Assembly (NCBI GenBank): GCA_018136815.1
Contig: CM030937.1
Location: forward strand, 3,213,820 to 3,277,819
Source of the DNA: Isochrysis galbana
Lineage: Eukaryota > Haptophyta > Isochrysidales > Isochrysidaceae
Direction of reading: 5' to 3'
Length of the DNA: 64,000 bases
Each line of letters begins with the position of its first letter. The stretch's first letter is position 1. The position numbers and the translations under genes are program-made. The notes beneath the pieces are model-generated. The model was not told the DNA's origin. It made no database searches and saw only the letters and a program-made list of their open reading frames with translations. This document shows, piece after piece, positions 20,289-31,676 of the stretch.

Positions 20289-21662
20289 TCACGCGACAGC
20301 GATAAAGGTGATCAAGGCGCCCAACGTGTAGAAGACAGACCCGGCCACGAAGAGCGACGCCCCAGCGTTGCCCAAGGTGCGCACGCCCACCGGACACTCA
20401 GCAATGCCCAGAGATCCGGCAGGGATATAGCCGAGCGTCCCGATGCAGTAGGCTACGGAGCCGAGCTCGTATAGTGAGGCGGTGGCCACGGCTGTGCGGC
20501 GGCCGCTGAAGCGGGATGAGGGATGGTCAGTTAACAGATCACTTAGCCATTGCATGTACCACATGAGGCTTGGGCTTGGGTGATGTAACATACCAGCGCG
20601 GCATTCAGCGGGACGCGGGCACAGAGGGGAACAGCACTCACAGGGCATCGGCGGCGTCACCACCGCTCTCTCCAGCCGCCTTTAGTGCTGAGACAAATGC
20701 GGCGACTGCAAAGAGGATCGAGCCAGCAACGAAGAGAATATCTCCCCTAAGGAGAGAGCCCTCCGGAGCCCAAATAGGCTCACCCTGGACAAGGTAGTCG
20801 GATGATGGGGTGGGTTGTATGTGTGTATAGGCAGCAGAGACAGTGGTCGAGACGAGGGCTGCGAATCGGGATGGCTAGGGATAGACTCGAAGCCGGAAGC
20901 GGGCAGGATGGCGACCTGCAGCTCCACACTAGTTCCAAAGAATCCAATCTTGAAGCTCTCGGCTGCCTTGGCCGCGGTATCGGCGAGGTCGGCGACGGAA
21001 CCGACGACAGAATCGGCCATGCTAGACATCACATCAGCGATGTCCGCGCTGCTCTGCTCAGCGGCCGCGGGAGCAGCTGCTGCGATGACAATAGCGTCAG
21101 ACACTTCGGCTGGTTGTGGCGGAGTGCGGATGCCACCAAGCGAGGAGAGGAATCCTATTGGTGGCGTGAAGAGGATGGTACCCACTGTGAAGAATACTGA
21201 CCCGGCCACATATAGCGTCTGCTCGAGGAGGAGCGACGTCTCGGGGTTGCGCCCCGAGCGACGAGCGTCCTCATAGATTTCGTACGTCGCGAAGAGGGCA
21301 AGCCCTAGTTGCATGAGAGAGCCGAGGATGAAGAGCTCACAGCCCTCAAGGTAGACGGCATAGGTGGCAGAGGGGTAGAAGTCGAAAGAGCCGCGGATGA
21401 AGATTCCCGAGGCGACGACGAAGAGTGCCTCGTCTATCAGCGTCACCCAACGAGGCAGCCCGCTGGCAATCCAGTCCGCGGCGAGTGTGTGCCGTCCAGT
21501 CGACTTGAGGTAGTCCTGCGCCGAGAACGGGAGCTTGACGGGGTGGACCATGCGCGGCGGGCGAGGCGTGCGTAGCGGCGGAGCTCGCGCCCGGCCGCCC
21601 GCCAGCGCCACTGCGTGCCCGCCGAGCAGCAGCAGGAGGCTGAGCGCCAGGCGGCGCGCCAT
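20289..21662 (-). CDS. YrhK-type multi-pass membrane protein
   Basis: Three exons: 21662-20916, 20784-20642 and 20505-20289, with introns of 131 and 136 bp. Junctions CTGCAG|GTCGCC..TCCAG|GGTGAG and GCCCT|GTGAGT..TTCAG|CGG keep the frame, giving 368 residues. It starts MARRLALSLLLLLGG, a signal or plastid leader. Repeated hydrophobic modules of the form LFV.GS.LF..G (LIDEALFVVASGIFIRGS, TLYVAGSVFFTVGTILF, ILFVAGSILFAVAAF, SLFVAGSVFYTLGALITF) are the YrhK-like signature known mainly from bacteria. The role is unknown; a membrane protein of plastid or secretory pathway is inferred. The start was taken where the leader begins. CTAGAGTA motifs lie 190-295 bp upstream. Confidence 0.8.
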
Positions 21663-21859
21663 CGGCGGCGCGCAACGAGCGGTGCAACCAGGCGCAGCAA
21701 GAGAGGGCGTGCTCTCTCCACCCCATCCGTCTCCCTTTCCCTCTCTCTCTCTCGCTCTCCCTGTCCCTTCTTCCCACCCACCACCCTTCTTTCTTCCCTT
21801 CTCTCCTTCCCTTCTTCCGTTCCCCTCTTCTGCCTCATTTTCCTCTGCCGGCCAAGTCG

Positions 21860-21957
21860 TATTTCTAGAGTAATAGAGTAGACTAGCTCTAGAGTATGAT
21901 ACATAGGGTATCCCTCTGTAGAGAGAGTAGAGTGTAGAGTACTCTAGAGTAGAGTAG
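21860..21957. promoter_or_regulatory. Cluster of CTAGAGTA motifs
   Basis: TCTAGAGTA, TCTAGAGTATG and TAGAGTACTCTAGAGTAGAG occur within 100 bp, 200-295 bp upstream of the YrhK-type gene start. This is the densest cluster of the motif in the window. Confidence 0.4.
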
Positions 21958-21959
21958 TT

Positions 21960-24656
21960 CAAAATAAGCAGGCTTTAGTTTCGCGCAGTAGCTAAGGGCG
22001 CAGTGTACCGGGGAAAAGAAGCCCCACCTGTCTCCTGTCTCCTGTCACATGTCTCTCTCTTGTCCGCGTCCCCCCCCCGAGCTAGCGGGCGCGTTGCTCC
22101 TCGTGGGCGACGAGCGCAACCCGCGCGGGGTGTATTAGATGTATGCCCAGGAGGGCATCCCGCCCGGCGGCTATCCCCTAGCCTAGTTACGCTGTGGGGC
22201 ACCAACACCAACGCGAAGAAGCACACCCCCCAACTATAGGGGGCCGTCCACCGTCCACGCGTGGCTGGCGAGCGCCAACCTCCAGGCCGCCCTCGCGGAG
22301 CTCCTCCGTTGGCCGTTGTCGCATCCAGAGTACTTTATATACTCTAGGCGGATGCGGTGCTTCTATCTATGTGTAGTGTGTGAGAAAATTGAGTGAGTTT
22401 TGTTTTTGCCAATGAGTTGCGCCTCGAAGCTCCGCCGCATTGCACGCCGCATTTGTTCGTTGTTCGTTTGTCCTTACTTGTTTCATTGATTTGTTTGTGC
22501 GATGTTGCGTTAGTTTTCGGAGTTTTCTTGTTGGTGAGTGAGTGATGTGGGGTGGTGTCTCGTGGGCCGTCGTCGTGATGTAGCGCGCCCTTTCCCCCCT
22601 CTCTCAAGACTTCTCTTCACTTCATGCCCTAGCCCCACTGAGACTTGCCCCACGATCAAGCTTCGGCTTGATTCGACAGCCGTTGGACAGCGCCTCACCC
22701 GGCGCTAATCGACAAGGCTCGGCCGGGAGCGGCCTGAGGACGGGACAAGCCGCGGCGGCGCTCCACGCCACTGCGGTCGAAAAGGCTGAAAACCCCGCCA
22801 GAGCACACGAGAAACGAGAGACGAGAGCGCTTCTGACGATGCCACGCCACCAGGGGCAGAATTAATATTTGATATTTGCCCGGTGGGTGGCGGCCTTGGC
22901 AGGCGATGCGGGAATTATCCCTTATCCCGGCGCTTCCAGTGGAGGGCAGCAACGCCTTCAGCCATTCAGCCTTTAGGGCGTTGCTGGCAAAGGTCAAAGG
23001 TGGCGCCGCGCGCCCGGTCTAAGCTCAAGCACAGGCCAAACAAAGCCAAAGCCCTGGCCGATGTGGCCCACAAGGCGATAAGGGGATGAAGGCTCTCGTG
23101 CGCGGAGACGACCCGCAACTGGTCGCCCAGGAGGAGGCGGCGGAGCCGGCGAAGCTCTTGCGGGGATGGTCGCGACAACTTCAACTTCAGCTTGTTTGTA
23201 AGCCACGCTTCCGCTGGCGGCGGCGGCGGCGGCGGCGGCGGCGTCGATGGTCGATGGCTGGGCGGCTCTTGGCTTTTACGTATGAGGCGCGGACCGGGCA
23301 CCAAGCTGGGGACCAAGAACGGTCCCGCAGCGCGCCCGGGCTCGGTTCGAAGTTGGGCTCTCCGGGCCTCTTGGCGGACGTTAGCGCGCGTGCTTTCGGG
23401 TTTCGGGCAGCGCGGCTGCCGATTCCGATTCCGACGCGGCTTGGGGGCGCATCGCGCGCGATTGGCGTCGCTTGCTGGGCGGTTCCTGGCTATTTCCTAT
23501 CTGGCGCGGGCCGGACACCGGGCTGATGCACCAGAACGGGCTCGCATCGGGCCCGACGTCGTTTTGAATTTGGGATTTGGGCTCTCCGAGATATGGTATT
23601 TATATTTACACGGTATTTAGGCCTATTTTAAAACAGCATAAAACATACTTTGTGGTATATATGTTTTAGGTCTCCGAAGAAAAACCACTGTTCCTAACAC
23701 CTGTGAGTCCACACGGTGGGCTGGCGACAGGAGGGAGTCGAGGAGGGAGGGGTCCGACTCCAGCATGCGCTTTCCGAATGTCGCCGAGAGGGGTGAGGCG
23801 ACCTCAACCTTAGAATTGGAGGTCTTGGCACCGCTCGGTACAAGGCGCCGTCGACTCCGCGTATCGGCCGCTCGGCGCTGATCGCCGGCTTCAGTCCGTC
23901 GGGAGACGTCTCAAGTGAAGTGACGAGGCCCGATCCGCTGGGAGGGTGGGGGGAAAGGGAGGACGGACTACGGAAGCGTTGGGATGCGATCCCAAACGCC
24001 ACTGGCGTAAAGAAGTTTCTCTCGTCGTTCCACCAAGGTTTCCTCGCTCGAAGGCGGCGGGTTCTGATGTCTAGCGCTGGTCTCTGGTCTGCGTCGGTTG
24101 CGCCGCCGCAATGTGGTTGGGCGGGGGGGATCTGGATCTGCGGCAGAGCGCCGTCTCCCCCCGCGCCTCCCCGGTTCCTGCGGCCGTCCGCGCAGCCCGC
24201 CTTTGCTGGCGGCGGACAAGCCGCTCGGACGAGCTTCGGACGCCCACGAGAAGGGCCGCCAGTCACTTTTCCCTCGCGCGCGTTCCCCGGGAGACTTCTC
24301 TCTCTCGCCGGAGTCCCGTCCCCCGTCCTCTCTCCTCGCACCGGGGGGGGAGAGCTCCTCTCTTCTTCCTCCTCCCTCCCTTTTCTCCTTTCCCTTGTGC
24401 CCCTCGGACGGTTCGTTCCCTCTCTCACGGCCTTCCTCTCTCCCTGTCTTTATTTCCTCTTGCGCCCTCTTCCCTTGTCCGCTCGCTCTGTCACGCCTCC
24501 TCCTCGATCCTCGCCCACTCGCTGCTACACTCCTTCCCCGCACGGGGACGGACCGGAGGGCAAGAGAGAGAGGGAGGGAGGGAGGGACGGAGGAAGGGAA
24601 AGACAGGAGCGGGTGCAAGGGGAGGGGTGGACACACGTGCACCCACGGAGCTTGCG
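21960..24656. other. Intergenic, no convincing gene
   Basis: Includes a (CGG)n run at 23215-23246. A segment near 23325-23370 (CGCAGCGCGCCCGGGCTCGG, TTCGAAGTTGGGCTCTC) recurs at 49903-49948. 24240-24600 is CT-rich and is probably the 5' region of the 24657 gene. Long open frames here are GC artefacts. Confidence 0.35.
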
Positions 24657-26434
24657 ATGGTGGGCCACCCCGAGCAAACTGTAGTGGCGCAACAGTCCAG
24701 CAACTCGGCGCCGACAGCCGCGCCGACAGCTGCACTGCTACAGCCTCCAGCCCACCCTCGGGCGGGCAGCGCCGAGCCATGGAGGCTCGAGTGCGCTGTG
24801 CAGCAGAGCTCGTCATCCATCAACCAACGAATGGAGGCCGAGCCAGCCCTGCAAGGCTTGGCGGGGAATAGTGAGGGAATGGTCACGACTTTTTCTGGCG
24901 ACAGGTCTTCTGGGTTGGCCGGAGCTCCAGCCGGTGATCACGTGGGCGGGTGGGGCGTTCGCACGTCCTCCATGGGCGGGGACCCTTCTTCCTCTGATAA
25001 TGCCGCTCGATGCGGGATACCCGCGCGTGCGAACGAACAGGGGACACCGAGCTCCATAGCCCACAACACTGCTGTGGATGCGAACTTGCCTGCTCGACTA
25101 CTGGCAGCGACCAGTGAAGATGTCATGGTCGTTGAGTCTGGCGACGATGAGAGCGACGTGGAGAATTTCGATGCATATCCTACGGATACCGAAGCAGCGG
25201 GGTCTGTAGAGATAGATGGGTCCAAGGAAAACGAGAACGAGAATGAGAACGAGCTTATGGAGCAATTGCTCGGACTTTGGCGTAAGCTCCGGATTGAGAA
25301 CGCTGAGCTACGCGCTCAGGTGCGCCGCCCCCCAAACCGTACACCAGCCGCCCCGTATCCGCGCACGAGGCGTCCTCACTGCGGAGCCTTCCTCCTGCGA
25401 TATGTCGGCGCGCCAACCCTTACTCATCCTCCACCTTCCCCCAACCACAGGTGCATGAGACGTCGATGGCGGTCAAAGAAGCCAACTCGCAGCTCGGTGT
25501 GGCCATCACTACTCCAGCTTCCAAATCTTCTGGAGGCCTTATTCCTGGTCGCTGTCTTTGCTTATCAGGAAGCGGGGCATCTTCCCCGGATGGGAGCAGC
25601 TCCCCAGCCGGTGGCAAGTCCAAACGTGGGCGTGATGCTATGGGCGGCTCGCTCCTACGGCCACGCAAGCATGTCGCTGATCCTGAGCCGGTGGTGAATG
25701 TTGATTCTCTTAAGCCAGAGGAGCTCTGGGCCATGCTCCTGCGTGAACGTCAGGCGCGAGATTTTTACCGCCGCCAGGTAAGCATAGTATCCGAAGCTAC
25801 TCTGGCGATGAGGGCGCCGCCAGAATTGCGCAGCATACGGCCGGTCATTCGCCACCTCCCATGCGCAATCTCCCTTGGCCAGGCCTCACATGTCCCCACG
25901 TAATGTTGATGCGCTTCTGCATTCTCCCCTCCGGCTTCTACTCACTATCGGCTCCCTGATGTTCACTAGATGGAGAGCAATGCCAAGCTCATTGAGCAGC
26001 TCAAGGAGACTCATATTGAGCTTTGTCGACAGCTGGAGGACGCGTCTCAGGAAGCAAACCCTCCCGCCACCGCTCCCACCACGCGCACAACCCGCAGAGT
26101 CAGCCGTACACCCTCGAACGCGGCCTCGCAGGGTGCGTCCATGCTGCTGTGTGGCCGTTCGTCGGGATCAATCTCGACAAGCTCGTTGCCCACGTCTCCC
26201 GCACTATCACCACGCGCTGGCAACATCTCCGGGGGCGATGAGCACTTTCAGCTCGGACCAATTGGTTCCCAGTCATTTCCACCGAGTGTGAAGCCTCTGT
26301 CGCTGGGCAACATCCAGCTGGTGGGACCTCCCACGTGCTCTCAAGCGGCTTTGTCAGCCAAAGCCACTGCCCGGGGCCATCTTTCGCCGCGGCCCGGTGT
26401 TCACGTTGAGAACGAGTCGAGCACCGAGTTGTAG
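24657..26434 (+). CDS. Coiled-coil protein with zipper-like segment, unknown
   Basis: Three exons, 24657-25319, 25451-25777 and 25970-26434, all phase 0 (CGCTCAG|GTGCGC, CCACAG|GTGCAT, CGCCAG|GTAAGC, CACTAG|ATGGAG), give 484 residues. The N-terminal 170 residues are disordered. An acidic patch (VVESGDDESDVENFD) and Glu-Asn repeats lead into a leucine-rich helix running across the first junction (LMEQLLGLWRKLRIENAELRAQ to VHETSMAVKEAN). A second helix (LKPEELWAMLLRERQARDFYRRQ) continues into exon 3 (MESNAKLIEQLKETHIELCRQLE). The tail is Ser/Pro-rich. This suggests a dimeric scaffold or regulator. No basic DNA-binding region precedes the zipper, so a bZIP factor is not supported. Confidence 0.7.
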
Positions 26435-27090
26435 TGCTAGGACCAGCCCTTGAACGAGTGCAGAATGGCTCCGTTGCCACCGATGCCTGATGAATGGATC
26501 ATGCTACGCCCTTTTCGGCGAAGCTTCTCGGGGGACAATGAGCCCCAGCTCGTAGCCACAAGTTGATGTGAAACCTCTGGCTTTCCTGGCTACGCTGTCC
26601 TGCTCTATAAACTCATCCATTGCTCACGACGATCGTACCTTAGTATGGTACCACTGGTGAGCATGTGCTAGATGCCTTGGAGTGAGCACATCGCTACCAG
26701 CATAGACGCATGCTCGCATGTGTTGATGTTCACTGAGATGTGGCATAGGATGCCCTCGCGACTCGCGTTTTCGTGCGTGTGTGCCCACATGAACAGACTG
26801 GTGGCGAAAACTTGACCGCTCGAAACAACATACTTCATTGGTCCATAGCAACCATCCAACAAGGCATCCTCGGCAAGGAGTACGATCAACTCCTCCGGCG
26901 TATTCTTGTGCTTTTCTGAACGGCATTTTCCTGTCCATATTCCTATGAGCTTTGGGTAGCTGGTGCTACAGTGTTGTGTTATTGCTAGCTTGAACTCGTA
27001 AGGACGAGTGGCGTTGTGGGGGATGGGTTTTGCGCTTGTGACTCATGATGGGCGGGTTGGCGCCCTAGTACCCGTGCATGCATACAACCA
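26435..27090. other. Intergenic, no gene seen
   Basis: Balanced composition, probably including the 3' UTR of the 24657 gene. Open frames lack motifs. Confidence 0.3.
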
Positions 27091-27215
27091 AGGTCACGTT
27101 CCGTCAAATATGGGGCAGACTCAAGTTGAGCCATCAAATGTCCATAGTCCGTTTATAATAATAATACCCATAAAAGAAAAAACTTTTAATAATCTCGCCT
27201 CGCGCGTGGCCGTGT
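27091..27215. repeat. Repeat R4 abutting an inverted LINE tail
   Basis: AAGGTCACGTTCCGTCAAATATGGG(G)CAGACTCAAG and GCCATCAAATGTCCATAG match 53075-53150 and, inverted, 42775-42850 and 43200-43275. It is followed at 27180-27215 by the LINE 3' end in reverse (AAAAAACTTTTAATAATCTC then GCCTCGCGCG). Confidence 0.65.
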
Positions 27216-27924
27216 ACCATAGAGCGGTCAAACAAGGGCTCTTTAACGCTAATACTAATAGTAAGGGCTGGGCTGCATTTTTGGACCGTGGCGCGATGCC
27301 CAATAAAAAACCTCCAGGGGGGGCCACCTGCAACTACGAAAATCTTCGCCAAGAAATGGTGCGATTCGACCCCCTTCTCTCCCCCTCCGTCACGCGCGCT
27401 CACGCGCTCACACCCTACCCGCAAAGAATTTGCGGTCGCGCCCGCGGGGGGGGAGAAGGCAGAGCGCATGGGGGTGACCGACGGGCCCCCCGCTTGATGG
27501 CAGCAGGGGGGCGCGCAAGGGCGCCGGGGGTAGTGGGGTGTAGAAAGCGTATGCTGCGTGTAAGTAGTGGTTCCACGGCCGCATGTGCGGTAAGAAGATT
27601 ACGAGGGTTTTTTAGCAGTAGATGGCATCTTCAAAGGTACTTTTAAGTGGCAGTAGCGGCACGAATGTTCATTTGTTTTAGTATTTATTCGAAAAACATT
27701 TGGAGGGGCTTTTGATGGTGCACTTGGGCTGCATTGCACCACAAATTTGCCTTGCTTTTCCGATGGCGATGTAAAAGATGTAGGGATGACTCACTTGGTT
27801 TTCCTGCTTTGCTCTTTGCTCTCAGAATGGATGTCGAAGGGAGGGAGCACCAATATCAATACCACAGCAAAGCTCTGCTGGTCTGGCGCTTGGGGTGTAG
27901 CCGGGGGGCACCAACATGAATTTC
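27216..27924. other. Intergenic with LINE 3' UTR remnants
   Basis: 27460-27660 has GGGGGG...GTAGTGG, TAAGTAGTGGTTCC and ACGAGGG pieces like the LINE tail at 55310-55440. No gene is seen; 27660-27924 may be 3' UTR of the peptidase-like gene. Confidence 0.35.
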
Positions 27925-28827
27925 TCACGTCGCCTCCACCTTCTGCTCTCTGACATCTTCGGTTTCGATGACGGCCACGCACTCGTCGACGCTCGCTCCA
28001 CGATCAAACGCCTCTACCAGAACATCCAACTCTTGACGATACTTGGTCAGTAGGGTCAGCGCCATGAGGGTTGCCCATCGGATCCTCTCATCTTGATCTC
28101 GTCTCCTTTTCAAAGTTTTAGGGGCAAGCTGCGCAAAGACCCCTCGTAGCTGAGCTAGGTCGTCCAGGCCGCCTTCGGCAGAGCCGCAGGCGATAACCTC
28201 TGCGGCGAGCCCTGCCATGGACACGCAGGCGATCGCGTCGACGGTCGCAAGGACATCTCTCGATTCCCCGTTCCCAAAACGCAAGGTTGAGACGTCATCT
28301 GTGAACCTTACTGCAGATGCTCCCGCACTCAGAGTGTAATCTGCCACTTGGAGACCGGCGAGGTGCCCAACAAGGAAATGTCCGGCCTCGTGGTAGAGGA
28401 GCCGGCGCCTCTGCTCCTCTGTAAGGAGCGCCGCGGACGAAAGGGCTACTCGCAGCAAGTCGGGCTTCGCAACAGCCAGCCCAAGGAGAGCAAATGGTGA
28501 GGCAGCAACTGCAGTTGAAAGCGGCAAGCGCAGGGCATCTGGGAGGGGAACGTCATATAACGCGAGGCTCCCGCCGATCCCGAAAGCCATCGACGCACCG
28601 AGCGCCTGATACAGCCGCGCCTGGTCGAGCATCGCCGCTGACGTGTCAAGCCCCAGCTGCCGCTGCATGTCGCGATCGTCGCGCTGTTTGAAGAAGGGGC
28701 GGAGCTCCCAGAGGGCAACGGGGCGCGAGAGCAGTCGAACTGATCCCCACAGCCGCGGCGCCCCGCCCACGCTCGCAGCTTGCGCCAGCGAGAGCAACGA
28801 GAGCAGCCAGGCGGCGAGCGGCCGCAT
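27925..28827 (-). CDS. FtsH/M41-type peptidase domain protein lacking the AAA module
   Basis: Single exon, 300 residues from ATG 28827 (an ATG four codons upstream at 28839 is equally possible). Signal-type N-terminus (MRPLAAWLLSLLSLAQA). Two hydrophobic segments follow (about 75-92 and 105-122), then YHEAGHFLVGHL with zinc motif HEAGH at 146-150 and EGGLDDLAQLR at 218-228, the usual site of the third zinc ligand in FtsH proteases. The helical C-terminus is also M41-like. There is no Walker A/B ATPase, so it is not a conventional FtsH. ATP-independent M41-like proteins of plastids are known. The zinc ligands look intact, so activity is possible. Divergent from the gene at 29060 with a 230-bp spacer. 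Confidence 0.8.
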   Translation of the reverse strand: MRPLAAWLLSLLSLAQAASVGGAPRLWGSVRLLSRPVALWELRPFFKQRDDRDMQRQLGLDTSAAMLDQARLYQALGASMAFGIGGSLALYDVPLPDALRLPLSTAVAASPFALLGLAVAKPDLLRVALSSAALLTEEQRRRLLYHEAGHFLVGHLAGLQVADYTLSAGASAVRFTDDVSTLRFGNGESRDVLATVDAIACVSMAGLAAEVIACGSAEGGLDDLAQLRGVFAQLAPKTLKRRRDQDERIRWATLMALTLLTKYRQELDVLVEAFDRGASVDECVAVIETEDVREQKVEAT

Positions 28828-29059
28828 CTCCGCGAGCAAGGCCTCCTGCTCACTAGATATTTTTGCTCATCGCGGTGGCGGAGAAACCCGTCAAGATTCG
28901 CAGATCTAAAAGTAGATGAGAGGAGGGCCTACCTGAACACCGAATATCTAGTCAACTCATCACTGGAAACTCCCTGGATCTAGTTTAGACAGTGAAATTC
29001 TAGAGTAAATACAGAGTTTCCGCCAACGCGGGAGACGGCGTGCGGGCGGCGCGAGCTCG
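28828..29059. promoter_or_regulatory. Short divergent promoter
   Basis: A 232-bp spacer between two start codons. It contains TTCTAGAGTAAA at 28998-29009, about 50 bp upstream of the glycosyltransferase start, sharing the CTAGAGTA core. Confidence 0.4.
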
Positions 29060-31037
29060 ATGGCGTCGTCCGCGCGCGCGGCGCTGCTCCTCCTCCCGTT
29101 TGGTGCGGTCTTCTGGATACAGTGGATGCGCTCGATCCCGGGGCACACAGAGCCGCGCGAGGTGCACGACGCCGCCACGCTCGCCCTGCTTGCCGCTCGC
29201 CGCTCGGCTGTGATGAGCACAGAGGGAATGGAAGCTGAGGTAGCGCAGGACAATGGGGCGGCCGCCAAGGCCGAGGGCGGCAGCATGCCCAGCAGGACGC
29301 CCGGAGGCTGCTCTTCATCGCGTAAGCCGTATCACGTCATCCTCACCGCGACCGCCCAAGTTTACCAGCAATGGCAGTGCCGTATCATGTACCACCATTG
29401 GAAGCAGATCCGCGATGCTGATCCAGCGGGCGCGTGCACAGAGATGACGGGCTTCACGCGCCTCGTCGCGTCGCCCGGCGGGCAGCCCGATGGGCTCGAA
29501 GGAGAGATTCCCTCCGTCTTCACGCCCGAGTACGATGGCCGCGATCTCAATCGGTTCCACGGCTACCGAGTCATAAACCGCCCCCGCTCTGTTGTCCACT
29601 TTCTCAGAACTCCCCAGTATCAGGCAATCAAGGAGGAGTATATCTTCATCGCCGAGACGGATCATATCATTCTGCAGCCCATACCCAATCATGCAAGCAA
29701 AGGCTCACCGATGGCCTACGTGTTTGGATACATGGGTCCGAATCCTGCGCACGCCAGCTTCCTGCAGCGTGTATGGCCAGCGGGTGGCGCTAGCGGTTAC
29801 AAGCGCGTCCAATCCATCGGACCATCCCCGGTGCTGATCCACAAGACTGACCTCGAAATCATCGCTCAGCCGTGGAACGATATTGCAGTGGCACTAAAAA
29901 CAGATCCTCAGGTCAGGAAGCCCGGCTCTCCATTTTTCCACCAGCGCGTCCCATAACTCTTCGACCTACATGGTTTCAAGTCCCCTATGCTTTCCACCCG
30001 TGAATGATTCCTCTTGTCCTCCCTCGATAGAAACGGTCTCGTCTTGCTATCAGTCTCACCCCTGAGTGCATGCCTCGTATAGGCGGACAGCGTCCTGGGC
30101 TGGGTCATCGAAATGTGGGGATACTCAGTTGCTGCTGCATCTATCGGGTTACGCCACCAAGAGTATCGTGACTTCCAGGCAAGACAACGCCCGTAGATGC
30201 ATCAGCAAGTCCGTTGACTCCGAATCAGTGCTGCTCGGAGGCTGCACGGCCCCTCCATGTCTCATCGCTGCTTCCCGCCTGCTGCCAACTGATCAACAGG
30301 TCGAGCCTGGAGCTCTCTCGACGAAGTCTCAACTGGAGGGCTTCCCGCTACGCTATTGGATTTTCCACTACACATATCAATTCGAGTATATGCTCGACGG
30401 GACGCCATGCCAGCCCTGGACAATCGGAGAGTTCTCGCTTGACAAGCGACACTTCTCAGATGTGTACCCGCCGTATCCCTTGCCGCAGCCGCCAGAGGGA
30501 GCCAACAAGGCGGCCTTCTACCTACTCAACACCTTCAACAATGCGATGGCAGCAATAGGGGACAAATGGCCACGCCGGCAGCCACCTATGGGGTCCTCCG
30601 ACGCGCCGATGCAAAGCCTTTACGGACGGCGACGGCTCGACTGGTTCTCTCGCCACAAGAACGGCTTTGAGACCGAATTGCGAACAAACTCACTCGTGCA
30701 ACGCCTGGTGGGATCACAGTGGAATTGTGCAAATGGTGCTGGTTTGCTCACGCTGGATAGCAACGGGAACGTCGAGACTAGCGGCGGAGCATTAGGCAAG
30801 GGCAAGGGTCGATGGGGGTCAATGAATGACCCGACACTGGGTGACGCTTGTCCAATTGGATCATGCGTATTTCTCAATGCCCGTGGAGGTGACTTTGTGG
30901 CCGCCATCTCTTCAGGGTCTCCTGGAGATGGAGAGAGGCTCCGGGCAATGGGCAACTACTACAACAACGATCGCACGCCATCCCCAGCGTTAAAAATGCC
31001 GCCACATGTGGTGGAAACTTGCACGCGGCAGCAGTAG
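29060..31037 (+). CDS. Hydroxyproline O-arabinosyltransferase-type glycosyltransferase
   Basis: Three exons, 29060-29911, 30083-30178 and 30300-31037, all phase 0, give 561 residues. Intron 1 is GT-AG. Intron 2 begins CAG|GCAAGA, a GC-AG intron; without splicing a stop follows within five codons. An N-terminal signal anchor (ALLLLPFGAVFWIQW) suggests a Golgi type II protein. Family landmarks in order: YHVILTATAQVYQQWQCRIMY, EMTGFTRLV, GYRVINRPRSVVHFL, YIFIAETDHI with the acidic DxH-like metal site, PIPNHASKG, VLGWVIEMWGYSVAAA, FHYTYQFEY, IGEFSLDKRHFSDVYPP. These match the HPAT/peptidyl-serine galactosyltransferase group that glycosylates hydroxyproline-rich proteins. The C-terminal 170 residues (after about 390) are an unknown extension. 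A prolyl 4-hydroxylase gene, which would make its acceptor, lies 13 kb away. Confidence 0.85.
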
Positions 31038-31214
31038 GGCCTTCTTCTCCTTGCGATCAACTCCAACAGCCGTGTAAAGCGTAATGCTCATCGCCCGGAG
31101 CCTTCCATTACGCCATGGAGCATACCTTATCCGCACTCCCCGTGGAAATTGGTTATCAAGAGTATCTCTAGACTTTTTGTCGCTTCGTTTCAATTCGCTG
31201 TGTGGCTCAAACTC

Positions 31215-31300
31215 ACACATCTTCAACTAAGTTCATATTATACTTAGTTCACATGGGGGAGGCGCCTCGTGCCCTCTCCTCCGGGGGGGGGGGGGCGTCG
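31215..31300 (+). repeat. R1-type leader fragment
   Basis: CAACTAAGTTCATATTATAC followed by TTAGTTCACATGGGGGAGGC and GCCTCGTGCCCTCTCC: the R1 double-hairpin leader with a longer loop, then truncated. Confidence 0.5.
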
Positions 31301-31429
31301 GTCAACCTGCCATAATCTGGCCGTCGTTGGCACGCTGAACAGCTAGCCCGTGGGTGGGGGTCTCACAAGACCCCCAGACGGGAATGGCGAGGCGGGTTGT
31401 AGAACGCTTGCGTGAAAGTAGTGGTAGTG

Positions 31430-31640
31430 GGCCCAGAGTGGTGTTGGCGGCGAGAATAGTGTGAAGTTTTTGTGGACACGACGCTTGGGTAGTGTGCACT
31501 CTACACGTAGACACGCAACTAATTCTTAGTTGCTTGAGAAACTTCATAATATTCTTACCCTTACCGCACTCGCGGCGCGTGGAACCACCACCTACACGTA
31601 GTATACTTTCCACACACCCCACTCCCCCGGCCCTTCCCCC
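31430..31640 (-). mobile_element. Inverted LINE 3' tail fragment
   Basis: AAACTTCATAATATTCTTAC followed by CGCACTCGCGGCG is the reverse complement of the tail at 43262-43302 and 55410-55440. CCACCCCACTCCCC and GGCGGCTCCTCCC continue the match into the 3' UTR. Confidence 0.6.
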
Positions 31641-31676
31641 CCCGCCATCAGGCGGCTCCTCCCGTGCACTACTAGC

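Noticed and set aside
24111-24656. Extending the coiled-coil gene upstream of 24657
   Set aside because: The frame is open but encodes Arg/Ser/Pro low-complexity from a CT-rich leader. The ATG at 24657 fits better.
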